Assembly (NCBI GenBank): GCA_963662905.2
Contig: CAXXFD010000003.1
Span: forward strand, 124,001 to 188,000
Direction of reading: 5' to 3'
Source of the DNA: G963662905 sp963662905
Lineage (GTDB): Bacteria; Bacteroidota; Bacteroidia; Bacteroidales; WRLA01
Length of the DNA: 64,000 nucleotides
A model generated the notes under the pieces. It worked only from the letters and a program-made list of their open reading frames with translations, was not told the DNA's origin and searched no databases. Within the stretch, counting starts at the first letter, position 1. Each line of letters begins with the position of its first letter. Positions 32,801 to 42,900 of the stretch are shown here, one piece after another. A program made the translations under genes and the position numbers.

Positions 32801-32803
32801 GAG

Positions 32804-32860
32804 TAATGGTTAATGGAAAGCTTCCAATTAACCATTCATAATTAACCATTAACAATTAAA
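32804..32860. repeat. Inverted ATGGTTA repeats with near-palindrome
   Basis: AATGGTTAATGG and its inverse are centred on AAGCTT, followed by more ATTAACCATT copies. They mirror the direct repeats at 32326-32369 and may also stop transcription between the convergent genes. Confidence 0.65.
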
Positions 32861-32862
32861 AA

Positions 32863-33582
32863 TCATCCGATTACATTAATCAACTTCCCTCCCTGCAAAA
32901 CCGGAACTACCGGACAGGAATCCATTTGAAAAGTGTATTCTAGCACATCATCAACACCGAGGCGCTTTAAACGATGACGGTGCATTGCTTTTTCCACATA
33001 GGCCAGTGGGTCGGTTTTGCCTGTTTTCCACAAATCCAGGGCTGCTTCTGCAGAATCGCACTGATTTTCAAAACCTTCCATTCCCAGAAGACGTTCGCAT
33101 AGCGCTCCGGCAAAGAAAGCATCTTCGAGACTGAATTTATTTTTCCAGCCGGCACAAAGAATAAGGACATCCTCGGTTTGCCGGCTGAGCCAATCCGATA
33201 AAGCACTGATATTCAAGAATGAACCAGCAATTACCTTTCCCTGATTACGCGCTATTTCTATAGCATGCGTACCATTGGTTGTGCTGTAGGCTATTGATTT
33301 TCCAATTATTACTTCCTTCATAAAATCAAAAGCAGAATTGCCGTAATCTGCAAAGTCCAGTATTTTCCCTTCCCTTTCGCAGGCAACAGGATACCCAAGG
33401 GCTTTGTATTCTTTCACTTTTTTAATGCTGGAAACCGGAATAATGCTCTCAACCCCATGCTGAAAAGCAGCGCAAAAGGACGTTGTGGCACGAAGGATGT
33501 CCACCACAACAATATTCAGATTATCGCGCAAAATTCTGTGTTCGAACAATGCAGGAGAAAAACAGACTTCAATTTTTTTCAT
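32863..33582 (-). CDS. comB: 2-phosphosulfolactate phosphatase
   Basis: From ATG 33582 the protein has 239 residues. V-V-V-D-I-L-R-A-T-T-S near the start, the A-C-E-R-E-G segment, Y-G-N-S-A and S-T-T-N-G-T are the ComB family motifs. The enzyme removes phosphate from 2-phosphosulfolactate, a step in coenzyme M synthesis in archaea. Bacteria with comB and no methanogenesis may use it in sulfolactate metabolism; no other sulfolactate gene is present here. Its start lies 20 bases after the kinase stop, so they may share a transcript. The longer frame start at 33606 overlaps the kinase and is not preferred. Confidence 0.88.
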   Translation of the reverse strand: MKKIEVCFSPALFEHRILRDNLNIVVVDILRATTSFCAAFQHGVESIIPVSSIKKVKEYKALGYPVACEREGKILDFADYGNSAFDFMKEVIIGKSIAYSTTNGTHAIEIARNQGKVIAGSFLNISALSDWLSRQTEDVLILCAGWKNKFSLEDAFFAGALCERLLGMEGFENQCDSAEAALDLWKTGKTDPLAYVEKAMHRHRLKRLGVDDVLEYTFQMDSCPVVPVLQGGKLINVIG

Positions 33583-33602
33583 AAGGAATGGTTTCGGGAA
33601 GA

Positions 33603-34820
33603 TCAAAGCGATTCCGCTTTCTCAAAAATCACGATAAAAGTAGCGCCATCTCCGGGTTTGGATTCGCACCATACTTCGCCTTTCATGGCTTCAACATATT
33701 TTTTAACGATAGACAGGCCCAGTCCGGTAGATTTCTCTCCGCCCGTTGGCTGGGCGCTTAGCTTTTGGTAACGTGTAAACAAAATTTTCATGTCCCGTGG
33801 TGCAATTCCCGGACCTTCATCGCGTACTTCAAAGCGGATAAACCCTTTATATTCAAATAGTTTAATATAAATATTAGCTCCTTGGGGAGAAAACTTCACG
33901 GCATTGGAAATCAGATTCTCAAAAATTTGGGCGGTATAACTTTTATCCACCTCCGCATGAAGCGATTCCGTAATTAAAATTATACTGATTTTCTTACGAT
34001 TGGCCACTTCTTTAAAATGCTGGTGCACTTCTTTCAGGATGGCTGATAAGTCATGACGGGCTGTCTCCAGCTTCACCTCTTTCTTTTCAATAACCTGATT
34101 ATCAAGAATTTTGTTGATGATGTCGCTCATTCGGTTCACCGAGCTGTTCATCAGTTTGATATACTCTTGCTGATCAACGCTAAGTGTTTCCATTTCGCCC
34201 TGCATCATTTCGATAGCACAACGGTTACTCGTAAGCGGGTTTCGCAGGTCATGCGCCACAACGTCAATCAGGTAATTTTTCTCCAGATTTAGCTTTTTCA
34301 GTTCGATATTCTGCATTTGCAGCTGCTGCTTCTGCTTTTCGATTTCATCTTTTTGTTTCTGAATCTCGCGGTAACTTGAAGCCAGTTTTTCCTCCAGTTC
34401 GTTCATATGCCGGATACGGCTGGTCAATGCACGGGTAATTCCGCGCACAATATTGATGTTTTCGTGGATCAACTGATCAAAATCAACTCTTTTCAGCTCA
34501 AGTAGGACAGAATCGTCCATACAGCTCACCGAAGCAGAACGTTTTTCCTTATCAAAAAGGGCGTATTCGCCAAAAATATCCCCTTCAAAAAGCTCACTGA
34601 ACGTATAATCCCCGTCGTGGATGCGCACGCGACCCTCCTGAATAATGAACATACTTTCGCCTTCATCGTTTTTCCGGAATAAAGTAGTTCCTGCGCTTTC
34701 TTCCCGTCGGATTAGTTTTTCTGCAATAATCTTAAGGTTTCTTTCGCTGGTCTGCTCAAAAATCAGTACATCCCGGAGAAAATCCAGGCGCCGGTCCAAA
34801 ATTTCATTTTTTAAGCTCAT
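33603..34820 (-). CDS. Soluble histidine kinase with N-terminal cyclic-nucleotide-binding domain
   Basis: From ATG 34820 the protein has 405 residues. A cNMP-binding domain spans about 15-125 (G-D-I-F-G-E-Y-A-L-F). A coiled coil follows at about 138-180, then the HisKA domain with His 190 in V-V-A-H-D-L-R-N-P-L, and the ATPase domain with N-A-V-K-F, D-E-G-P-G-I and G-L-G-L-S-I. There is no membrane segment, so it senses an internal signal. The phosphate-cassette Arg of typical cAMP binders is not clear (E-K-R-S-A-S-V-S), so the ligand is uncertain. It overlaps the EamA gene by ATGA, so translation is coupled. A receiver-only regulator lies about 2 kb downstream. Confidence 0.88.
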   Translation of the reverse strand: MSLKNEILDRRLDFLRDVLIFEQTSERNLKIIAEKLIRREESAGTTLFRKNDEGESMFIIQEGRVRIHDGDYTFSELFEGDIFGEYALFDKEKRSASVSCMDDSVLLELKRVDFDQLIHENINIVRGITRALTSRIRHMNELEEKLASSYREIQKQKDEIEKQKQQLQMQNIELKKLNLEKNYLIDVVAHDLRNPLTSNRCAIEMMQGEMETLSVDQQEYIKLMNSSVNRMSDIINKILDNQVIEKKEVKLETARHDLSAILKEVHQHFKEVANRKKISIILITESLHAEVDKSYTAQIFENLISNAVKFSPQGANIYIKLFEYKGFIRFEVRDEGPGIAPRDMKILFTRYQKLSAQPTGGEKSTGLGLSIVKKYVEAMKGEVWCESKPGDGATFIVIFEKAESL

Positions 34821-35767
34821 TTGCTTTTCTTTCGTGCCCTGATGTTGCCAAGGTTCAAATTGACGATGCTGAATATCATTATTATCGCTGCGATCCATTG
34901 TACCGTTCCTAACTTGACCTGATTAAAAAAGTAGTCAAAGATAATAGCCGAAATCGGAAAAAACAACTCACAAATTGTTGCTACAATTGCTTTAACCTTA
35001 TTTAAACCAAAATAATAAAGAAATATTGCCCCTGATCCGGTTGTAAGGCCAATAATCAGAAAGATCAGCATATGGTTGCTGTTTACATCTGCAATACTAG
35101 AAAAACCACCGATTATGAGCACATAAACGAGCATAATCAAACTGGTCAGGCCATACCGCCAAAATGTAGCTGTCTGAAAAGCAATACCTTCAAGCGCTTT
35201 TTTGGAAAGAACCGTGGAGCTCCCAAACGAAAAAGCGGCCAATAGGGCAAAAAGGGCAGCGTAAACCGTATTGGCACCGGAATCCAGATTAGGAAGTTTC
35301 AAACCGAAAGTCATAAAGTATCCTGAGATGATTGCCAAAGCTGCCCATAAAAGGAAATTCTGACGTAATTTTTCTTTCAGAAACAAAGCAGCCAATGAAA
35401 TAGCAAAAACCGGCTGTAGTTTCTGCAATAAAACTACAATGGTAAGATGCTGGAAATTCACCAAAAACAAAGCTTTTACAATTGCCAAAGTACCTGCTGC
35501 GCCGCCGGCCAGAGCTATAAGAAATAATACAATCCACTGCTTTCTGCTGAATTGCGCCGACTTTTTCCATGATTTCCACAAAAAAGGCTGCATCAATACA
35601 AAAGGCAGGGCATGCAGGACCAGCACTACAAATCCAACATCCAGCGAGAAAAGGCGTGGTGTAAGTACAACACCATCAAGTCCCCACAAAATGGCTGCTA
35701 CACTGATGGCGCTTGCTCCGATAATTATATTCCGTATGGATGAGTTTCCTGCTTGCATGTTCTTCAT
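34817..35767 (-). CDS. EamA-family (DMT) transporter
   Basis: The 316-residue protein has about ten hydrophobic segments in two repeats, with G-G-A-A-G-T-L-A-I-V-K-A-L-F and L-Q-K-L-Q-P-V-F-A in the first half and G-S-G-A-I-F-L-Y-Y-F-G-L in the second, as in EamA exporters. The substrate is not readable. It is the first gene of a three-gene minus-strand unit with the histidine kinase and comB. Confidence 0.85.
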   Translation of the reverse strand: MKNMQAGNSSIRNIIIGASAISVAAILWGLDGVVLTPRLFSLDVGFVVLVLHALPFVLMQPFLWKSWKKSAQFSRKQWIVLFLIALAGGAAGTLAIVKALFLVNFQHLTIVVLLQKLQPVFAISLAALFLKEKLRQNFLLWAALAIISGYFMTFGLKLPNLDSGANTVYAALFALLAAFSFGSSTVLSKKALEGIAFQTATFWRYGLTSLIMLVYVLIIGGFSSIADVNSNHMLIFLIIGLTTGSGAIFLYYFGLNKVKAIVATICELFFPISAIIFDYFFNQVKLGTVQWIAAIIMIFSIVNLNLGNIRARKKSK

Positions 35768-35901
35768 TGTGGCAAATATAGGAAGATGCGCGCATCTGAT
35801 TGCAAAAATCCGACGAATTTAAAACTCAAATTATAAGTAAAGCTCTCGCAGCTTTGAATTTTGCAATAATATGCTCACCTTTACAAAATGAAAACCGGTT
35901 T

Positions 35902-36915
35902 ATGATGGAAGCGTTACACTGGATCCCTCAGGAAAACAATATTGTTGAATGTCATTTATGCCCGCACTATTGCAAGTTAAGTAACGGACAATCCGGTATT
36001 TGCAAAGTCAGGAAAAACAAAGATGGCAAACTCTTTAGCCTCAATTTTGCTCAAATTTCCGCCTTGCATAGCGATCCGGTTGAAAAAAAGCCGCTTTATC
36101 ATTTCTATCCCGGCAGCCGGATTCTCTCTGTTGGTTCATGGGGATGCAATATGAGCTGCAATTTTTGTCAGAACTGGGAAATATCGCAAAATCCGGTGCC
36201 AAAAACTACAAAAACACTGCTCAGTCCTACAGACTTAGTTGCAGAAGCCAACAAAATCACGGGCAATCTTGGTTTGGCTTTTACGTATAACGAGCCCACT
36301 GTTTTTTTCGAATATATGCTCGAAAGCGCCCGAATTGCCGTTTTGCATGGTCTCCAAAACGTAATGGTCAGCAATGGGTATATCAATCCAGAACCTTTGA
36401 GCGAACTCCTGCCCTACATGCATGCCTTTAATATTGATTTAAAAGCATTTAATGATGAATTTTATCGAAAAAACGCCGGGGCAAGATTGCAAGCGGTACT
36501 GGACAGTCTGCGCATCATCGCATCATCGGGACGTCATCTGGAAATCACTTTCCTGATCATTCCCGGCCTGAACGACAATTTACAGGAATTTGAAAAAATG
36601 CTGGATTTTATCCGAAACCATTGCGGAATTAATACCGTTTTACACCTAAGCCGGTATTTTCCCCGTTATCAGCAGGATAGGCCAATAACTCCTGTTTCAA
36701 CACTTAATGATTTTTATCACAGGGCAAAAGAAGTCCTCAATTTCGTTTATGCAGGCAACATTTATCATCCTCAATCTGTCAAAACAATGTGCCCCAAATG
36801 TGGTGCATTATTGATTGACCGCTCCTCAAAAGGCAGCGAAATCTGTATGCCCAAAATTGAAGGCCAAAATAATTATCAAATAGAATGCAGCAACTGTGGC
36901 TATAAACTCAACTAA
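35902..36915 (+). CDS. amrS: AmmeMemoRadiSam-system radical-SAM enzyme
   Basis: From ATG 35902 the protein has 337 residues. It shows a Cys-rich front (C-H-L-C-P-H-Y-C-K-L and G-I-C-K-V-R), the linker D-P-V-E-K-K-P-L-Y-H-F-Y-P-G-S and the cluster motif C-N-M-S-C-N-F-C-Q-N-W-E-I-S-Q, all standard for AmrS. The C terminus adds a zinc-ribbon-like pair M-C-P-K-C-G and C-S-N-C-G. AmrS normally occurs with AmrA and AmrB (Memo); neither is next to it here. Its reaction is not settled. Confidence 0.88.
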   Translation: MMEALHWIPQENNIVECHLCPHYCKLSNGQSGICKVRKNKDGKLFSLNFAQISALHSDPVEKKPLYHFYPGSRILSVGSWGCNMSCNFCQNWEISQNPVPKTTKTLLSPTDLVAEANKITGNLGLAFTYNEPTVFFEYMLESARIAVLHGLQNVMVSNGYINPEPLSELLPYMHAFNIDLKAFNDEFYRKNAGARLQAVLDSLRIIASSGRHLEITFLIIPGLNDNLQEFEKMLDFIRNHCGINTVLHLSRYFPRYQQDRPITPVSTLNDFYHRAKEVLNFVYAGNIYHPQSVKTMCPKCGALLIDRSSKGSEICMPKIEGQNNYQIECSNCGYKLN

Positions 36916-36921
36916 GCAATT

Positions 36922-36954
36922 TTGAAGAAATATCGTAAAAATTGACTACCTTTG
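36922..36954 (+). promoter_or_regulatory. Promoter of the SprB-repeat protein gene
   Basis: TACCTTTG (36947-36954) is a good -7 box, with TTG at 36922-36924 as a possible -33. The start codon comes only 6 bases later, so the transcript should be leaderless or nearly so. Confidence 0.5.
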
Positions 36955-36959
36955 TATAA

Positions 36960-39900
36960 ATGCTTGATAACAAGATATATATAAGAATATTTTTCACTTT
37001 CATTCTTCTTGGCAGCTATTTTTCAGCTGTAGGAGCGAATGATGAAGCTTTTTATGCAAAGCCGAAATCAGGTATTTATTTTCTTGAAAACAAAGGACAA
37101 TGGCATGAAAACGTTCTGTTTAAAGCCCAATTAGCGGATCACCTCACAGTTTTTTTTGAAGCGGACGGCTGGACGATCAGTATCCTGAACCCTGATGACA
37201 TCAAGCATTCGCATGCGCATCACGACGATCATGAACACCACCATGATTGCCAGATTCACGGTCACGCGATAAAAGTAAAAATGCTCAGCACGGAGCATCC
37301 TTTGGTCAGCGGGAAAGGCCGGAAACCATTAATCAGCAATTTTTTCACCGGAAACACGCAAAGCAACAGCCAAGGCGTGCACTCTTTTTCCGAAATCCTT
37401 TATGAAAACGTTTGGCCCGGCATCGACCTCAGGTTTTATACCAGCGAAGGTCAGCGTCTGAAATATGAATTCATTATAAATGAAAATGCTGATTACAAGC
37501 AGATTCAACTGGAATATAAAGGACAGGACGATCTGAAAATTGAGCACGGCCATCTGATTATCGGTACAAGTCTTGATGAAATCAATGAATTGAGTCCGGT
37601 AGCATGGAAAACCAAAGATGGCAGCAAGGACTTCATTCAATGCAATTTCCGTCTGGATCAAAATATTCTCAGTTTTGCTCCAAAAGGGATTAAAAAAGGC
37701 GAAGCTTTTATTATTGATCCCGAACTGATTTTTTCCACCTATACAGGCTCCCTGAGCGATAACTGGGGCTTCAGTGCCACAGATGACCTCGAAGGCAATG
37801 TTTATTCAGGTGGTATCGTGAGCGGTTCGGGCTATCCGGTCAGTCCCGGTGCATTTCAGCAGGATTTTGGCGGCAACTGGGATATTGCCATTATCAAATA
37901 CAATCCCACAGGCACAGAACGGCTTTACGCAACATATCTGGGCGGAACTTATGCCGACCTGCCGCACAGCCTTGTGGTAAATCAAAACAATGAACTTTTG
38001 ATTTTTGGCACAACAGGATCGCCCGATTTTCCTACAACAAATAATGCCTGGGACAACACTTTTAACGGAGGCACCGGCATCTATTACGATGGCGTTTTGA
38101 GCTTTCCGCAGGGAGTCGATCTTTTTGTAGCCTGCCTGAGCAGTGACGGCAGCCAGCTGGTTCATTCCACATTCATCGGCGGCAGCCAAAACGACGGCCT
38201 CAACTACCGCAGCCGCTACGCACCCTACCTGATGCACGGAAACGACAGCCTGTATTACAATTACGGCGATGGCGCCAGAGGTGAAATTATTACGGATGAT
38301 CAAAACAATGTGTATATCGGTTCCTGCACTTTTTCGGACGATTTTCCTGTTACGGCAAATGCCTTTCAGACTACAAACAAAGGTCGTCAGGAAGGTGTGG
38401 CTTTCCGTTTGGATCCGGCTTTGAGCCAGCTGGTTTGGAGTTCATATATCGGTGGCAGCTTAGATGATGCGGTTTATTCCGTAGATATCGACAGCCAGGG
38501 CAGGCTTTTAGCTGCCGGAGGAACTGTTTCGCAGGATTTTCCAATGACTGCCAATGCATGGCAAAGCACATTTCAGGGCGGCAGTACCGATGCTTTCGTT
38601 TGTGCCTTCGGCCCGGATGGCAGCTCTTTGACCGGCTCAACTTATTATGGCAGTGATGCTTATGACCAGGCTTATTTTGTGCGCTGCAGTCGCGATGATG
38701 ATGTTTTTATTTATGGGCAAACCGCAGCTCAGGCTTCGCAATTGATTATCAACAATCCACCCTACGCGCAGCAAAACAGCGGCCAGTTTATCGCAAAGTT
38801 CCCTTCAAGCCTGGATCAGATTTCCTGGTCAACAGTTTTTGGAACCGGAAGCGGAGCACCCAATATCAGCCCAACAGCTTTTGGTATTGACATGTGCAAC
38901 CGCATTTATGTTTCAGGCTGGGGAAGAATCTGGGGCAATTATACGATAAACGGCCATCATTATGCCTGGGGCGATGATTTTGGAACGGTTGGCATGGAAA
39001 TCACGCCCGATGCTGCCCAAAATACAACGGACGGCCAGGATTTCTATATCGCTGTATTTGAAGAAGATATGAATGATATATCTTATGGAACCTATTTTGG
39101 CGAACTGCATTACAGCGCCTGTTATTACAGTGGCCACGACCATGTGGACGGAGGCACCAGCAGGTTCGATAAAAGAGGCTATATCTACCAATCAGTTTGT
39201 GCAAGCTGCGGAAACTGCCAGCAATTCCCAACCTGGCCCAATCCGGGCGCATGGTCAAATACAAATAATGGCGGAAACTGTAATAATGCCGTTTTTAAAA
39301 TCCATGTGCAGTCCGATTTTGCTTTGGCTGACTTCAAGCAACCAGCACCCGGCTGTGCAGCATATACCGTTGAATTTGAAAATCTGGGGCAAGGAAGCAG
39401 TTTCGAATGGAATTTTGGTGATCCGTCATCAGGAAGCGCCAATACTTCCACCGAAGAAAATCCTGTGCATACTTATAACCAGCCCGGAATTTTCAGCGTA
39501 AAACTCGTCGCACATATGCTTAACGGATGCTACCCAACAGACACCATTATCCGCAACGTACTGGTAATGAGCGACACCTCATACTATTTGCCCGATACGG
39601 CCATTTGCAGCGGATCTCCCATCCAAATAGGAATTGAGCCTGTGCCCGACACCGGCATCCATTATCACTGGAATCCAACCAACGGACTGAGCGACAGCAC
39701 TATTGCCAATCCCATTGCCTCGCCCGGGCAAAGCACACTCTATACCCTTACAGTTACCAATGGCGTTTGTGCCGACACCATACGCCAATGGGTTTATGTT
39801 TCTGAGCAATATGCCTGGGGCGGTGCAGACACCACAATTTGCAATGAAAGCTGGGAACTGCTTGCACATGCCTCGCCCCTGCCCGAATATTTCCTTTGGT

Positions 39901-42900
39901 CTTCCAATCCGGCTTTTTCGGATACGCTTAATAATTTTCCGGATGACAGTACCGCTTTGGTGATTGTAGAAAGCAGCCGGTCATTTTACCTCAAAGTTGG
40001 CAGCCCGGAAGGTTGTGTGGTTTATGACACCGTAACCATAACTTCCTCACAGGCAGCAACTGACATGCCTCCCGACACCAGCATCTGCCGGGGCGACAGT
40101 ATTCATTTTCAGGTCAATATTACTTCTACAAGCGGTATTGAATCGATTATCTGGCAACCAGATTCACTGATAGTCAGCGGTCAGGGAACGAAAAACATTC
40201 TGTTCCGTGCGCCAATGGACTTTATGCTACAGCTGCATATGACCGATTCCATTGGATGCAGTTTTACCGATAGTATGGCCGTCAATACTTTTTATCCCAC
40301 CGGAAAGCTGGAGCTGGAAAACGTCAGCTGTTACGGTCAGTGCGATGGAATTATTGAATTATTTCCCTATGGCGGGCTGGCACCCTATCAGTTTCATTGG
40401 TCGAATGGTGATACCACTGCAATTGCTGACAGTTTATGTGCCGGGATACACTCGGTTATTATCAATGATGCGGCAGGATGCAGCCAAAGCTATAGCTACG
40501 AAATGAATGAACCTCCGCCCTATTTCATTATTTCTTCCATAAGCGCTCCCGGCTGCTTTGGAAAACCCGACGGAAAAATTCAGGTGGATGTCAGTGGCGC
40601 CACTCCTCCTTATTCATATTTATGGTCAAATGGCGCAAGCGGTCATGTCATTGATAATTTGTTGCCCGGAATTTATGAGCTTACTGTTTCTGATTCACTT
40701 AATTGCGATACAACTTTAAGTTTTGAAGTGGAGCAGGCCGGACTTTTCCAGATTACTGACAGCCTGCATCAGCCTTCATGCGCTTATAGTGATGATGGTT
40801 TTATCCAAGTAAATGTCAGTGGTTCACGGCCACCTTACGGTTATTTTTGGAATGGAGTTGAAGGAACAGATTCGATTGGCGGCCTGATGGGCGGCATCTA
40901 TGAGCTGCATATAAGTGATCAGGGAAATTGCGATACTACCCTCCTTTTTGAATTGGAAGCGCCCGAAGCCTACCAAATTGAAGCGCAAATTCAGGATGTA
41001 GCCTGCTATGGTGATTCAACAGGAAGCATACAGCTTTTGGTTAGCGGAGGAACTGAGCCCTACGAAATTGAATGGCAGCATGGCGTAAGCGGCAGTTATA
41101 CAGGCAATCTGACTGCCGGAATTTATCAGGCTTTCCTCAGCGATGCAAACCACTGCGATACAGTTCTTTGGTTTGAAGTCCTACAGCCCGATAGCATATG
41201 GTTTGAAGCCGAAATCACCAATGCCTCCTGTTTTGGCTCTGATGATGCGGCTATAAGCATTCATGCACACGGAGGAACGCGGCCTTACACCTACCTATGG
41301 GGCGGTGGTGAATCAGATTCTGTGCTAAACAACATCCCGGCAGGTACTTACAGCCTTTTGTTTGGAGATCAAAATGAATGCACAATTGAAGAAAACTGGT
41401 TTATTCAACAGCCGGAAAAATTTAATATTCAATCAGTTATAAAAAGTCCACCCTGTAACGGCGGCAGAGATGGCAGCATCAGTATTGAAGTATCGGGAGG
41501 AACTCCTCCATACCAATATTTATGGTCCAACGGAGAAACCAGCGCCGAAATCACCAATTTACTGACCGGATCCTACGAAATGCAGCTTAGCGATGCCAAT
41601 AATTGCGATACAAGCCTTCTTTTTGTGCTCACGGATCCGGAAATTATCAGCATTACGGCAGAAATCGAAGAGGTGAACTGCTTTGGAGGCAGTGACGGCA
41701 GGATTGAAATTTATGCGCAAGGCGGTACAAAACCATATACTTTCCTGTGGACGAATGGCAGCACAGACAGCATAGCATCAGGTCTCACGGCCGGAATTCA
41801 TGAGCTTTTGCTGAAGGATGCCCATGGTTGCGATACAATATTTGAATTTGAAATTCACCAACCTCAAACGCCCATTACGTTGGAGGCAGAAATAACAGAC
41901 TGCATCTGCTTTGGCGATGAAAGCGGCAGCATCACCACCACTGTCAGCGGAGGAAGTCCTCCCTATACCTTTGAATGGTCGAACGGCGAAACCGGCAGTA
42001 ATATCAGCAATTTATCTGCTGGCAGCTACAGCTTGAGCATCAGGGATGCACAGGACTGTGATACCGCTTTCTTTTTCGAAATTAGCCAGGCAGAAGAAAT
42101 CATCATTAACGCAAGTATCAGCAATGCAAGTTGCTATTCAGGCACTAAGGATGGCAGCATTGAAACACAAATAAGCGGTGGGCATCCGCCTTATCATTTT
42201 CTGTGGTCCACAGGTTCGGAAAGTCAGGATATCCGGGATCTCCCCCGTGGGAATTACCAGCTTATTTTAACAGATTCGGCTTATTGTGAGCAAGCAGCTG
42301 ATTTTTATGTTGGTTCACCTGATTCTATTCGTTTCAATGCGAATATCGTATCGGTCCGCTGCTATGGCGATGAAGATGGCGCCATATATTTGAATCCTAT
42401 TGGCGGAACGGAGCCTTACAGCATCATTTGGGATGACGGCAGTACAGGAACGGAACTGCTTTTGTGCAAGGCAGGCATGTACCTTGCCGAACTCACCGAT
42501 AAAAACGGCTGCAAAGCCCTGGAGCGCTTTCTGGTAAGCCAACCCAACAAGCTTTTGCTTGATTTTGATATTGAACCTGTTATCTGTATCGGTCGATCCA
42601 ATGGCAAGATTGAAAGCCGCGTGGACGGAGGCATTGAACCCTATAGCTATTTATGGAACAATGGCAGCATTGAAGCTGATTTGTTTAATATTCCTACCGG
42701 TACCTACAATCTCATTGTAAGCGATAATAATTCCTGTCAAATTGCAAAAGAGATTTATTTACCGGAAGAAGGATGTCCGCTGACAATTCCGAATGTTATA
42801 ACACCTAATGGAGATGGGTATAATGATTACTTTGAGATTATAAACATTCAATATTACCCGGGAAATAAATTATTGATTTTCAATCGTTGGGGAAAAGAAA

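Noticed and set aside
40315..42777. DNA-level tandem repeat in the large surface protein
   Set aside because: The period is clear only in the protein. Nucleotide units have diverged, so this is a protein domain array and not a recent DNA repeat.
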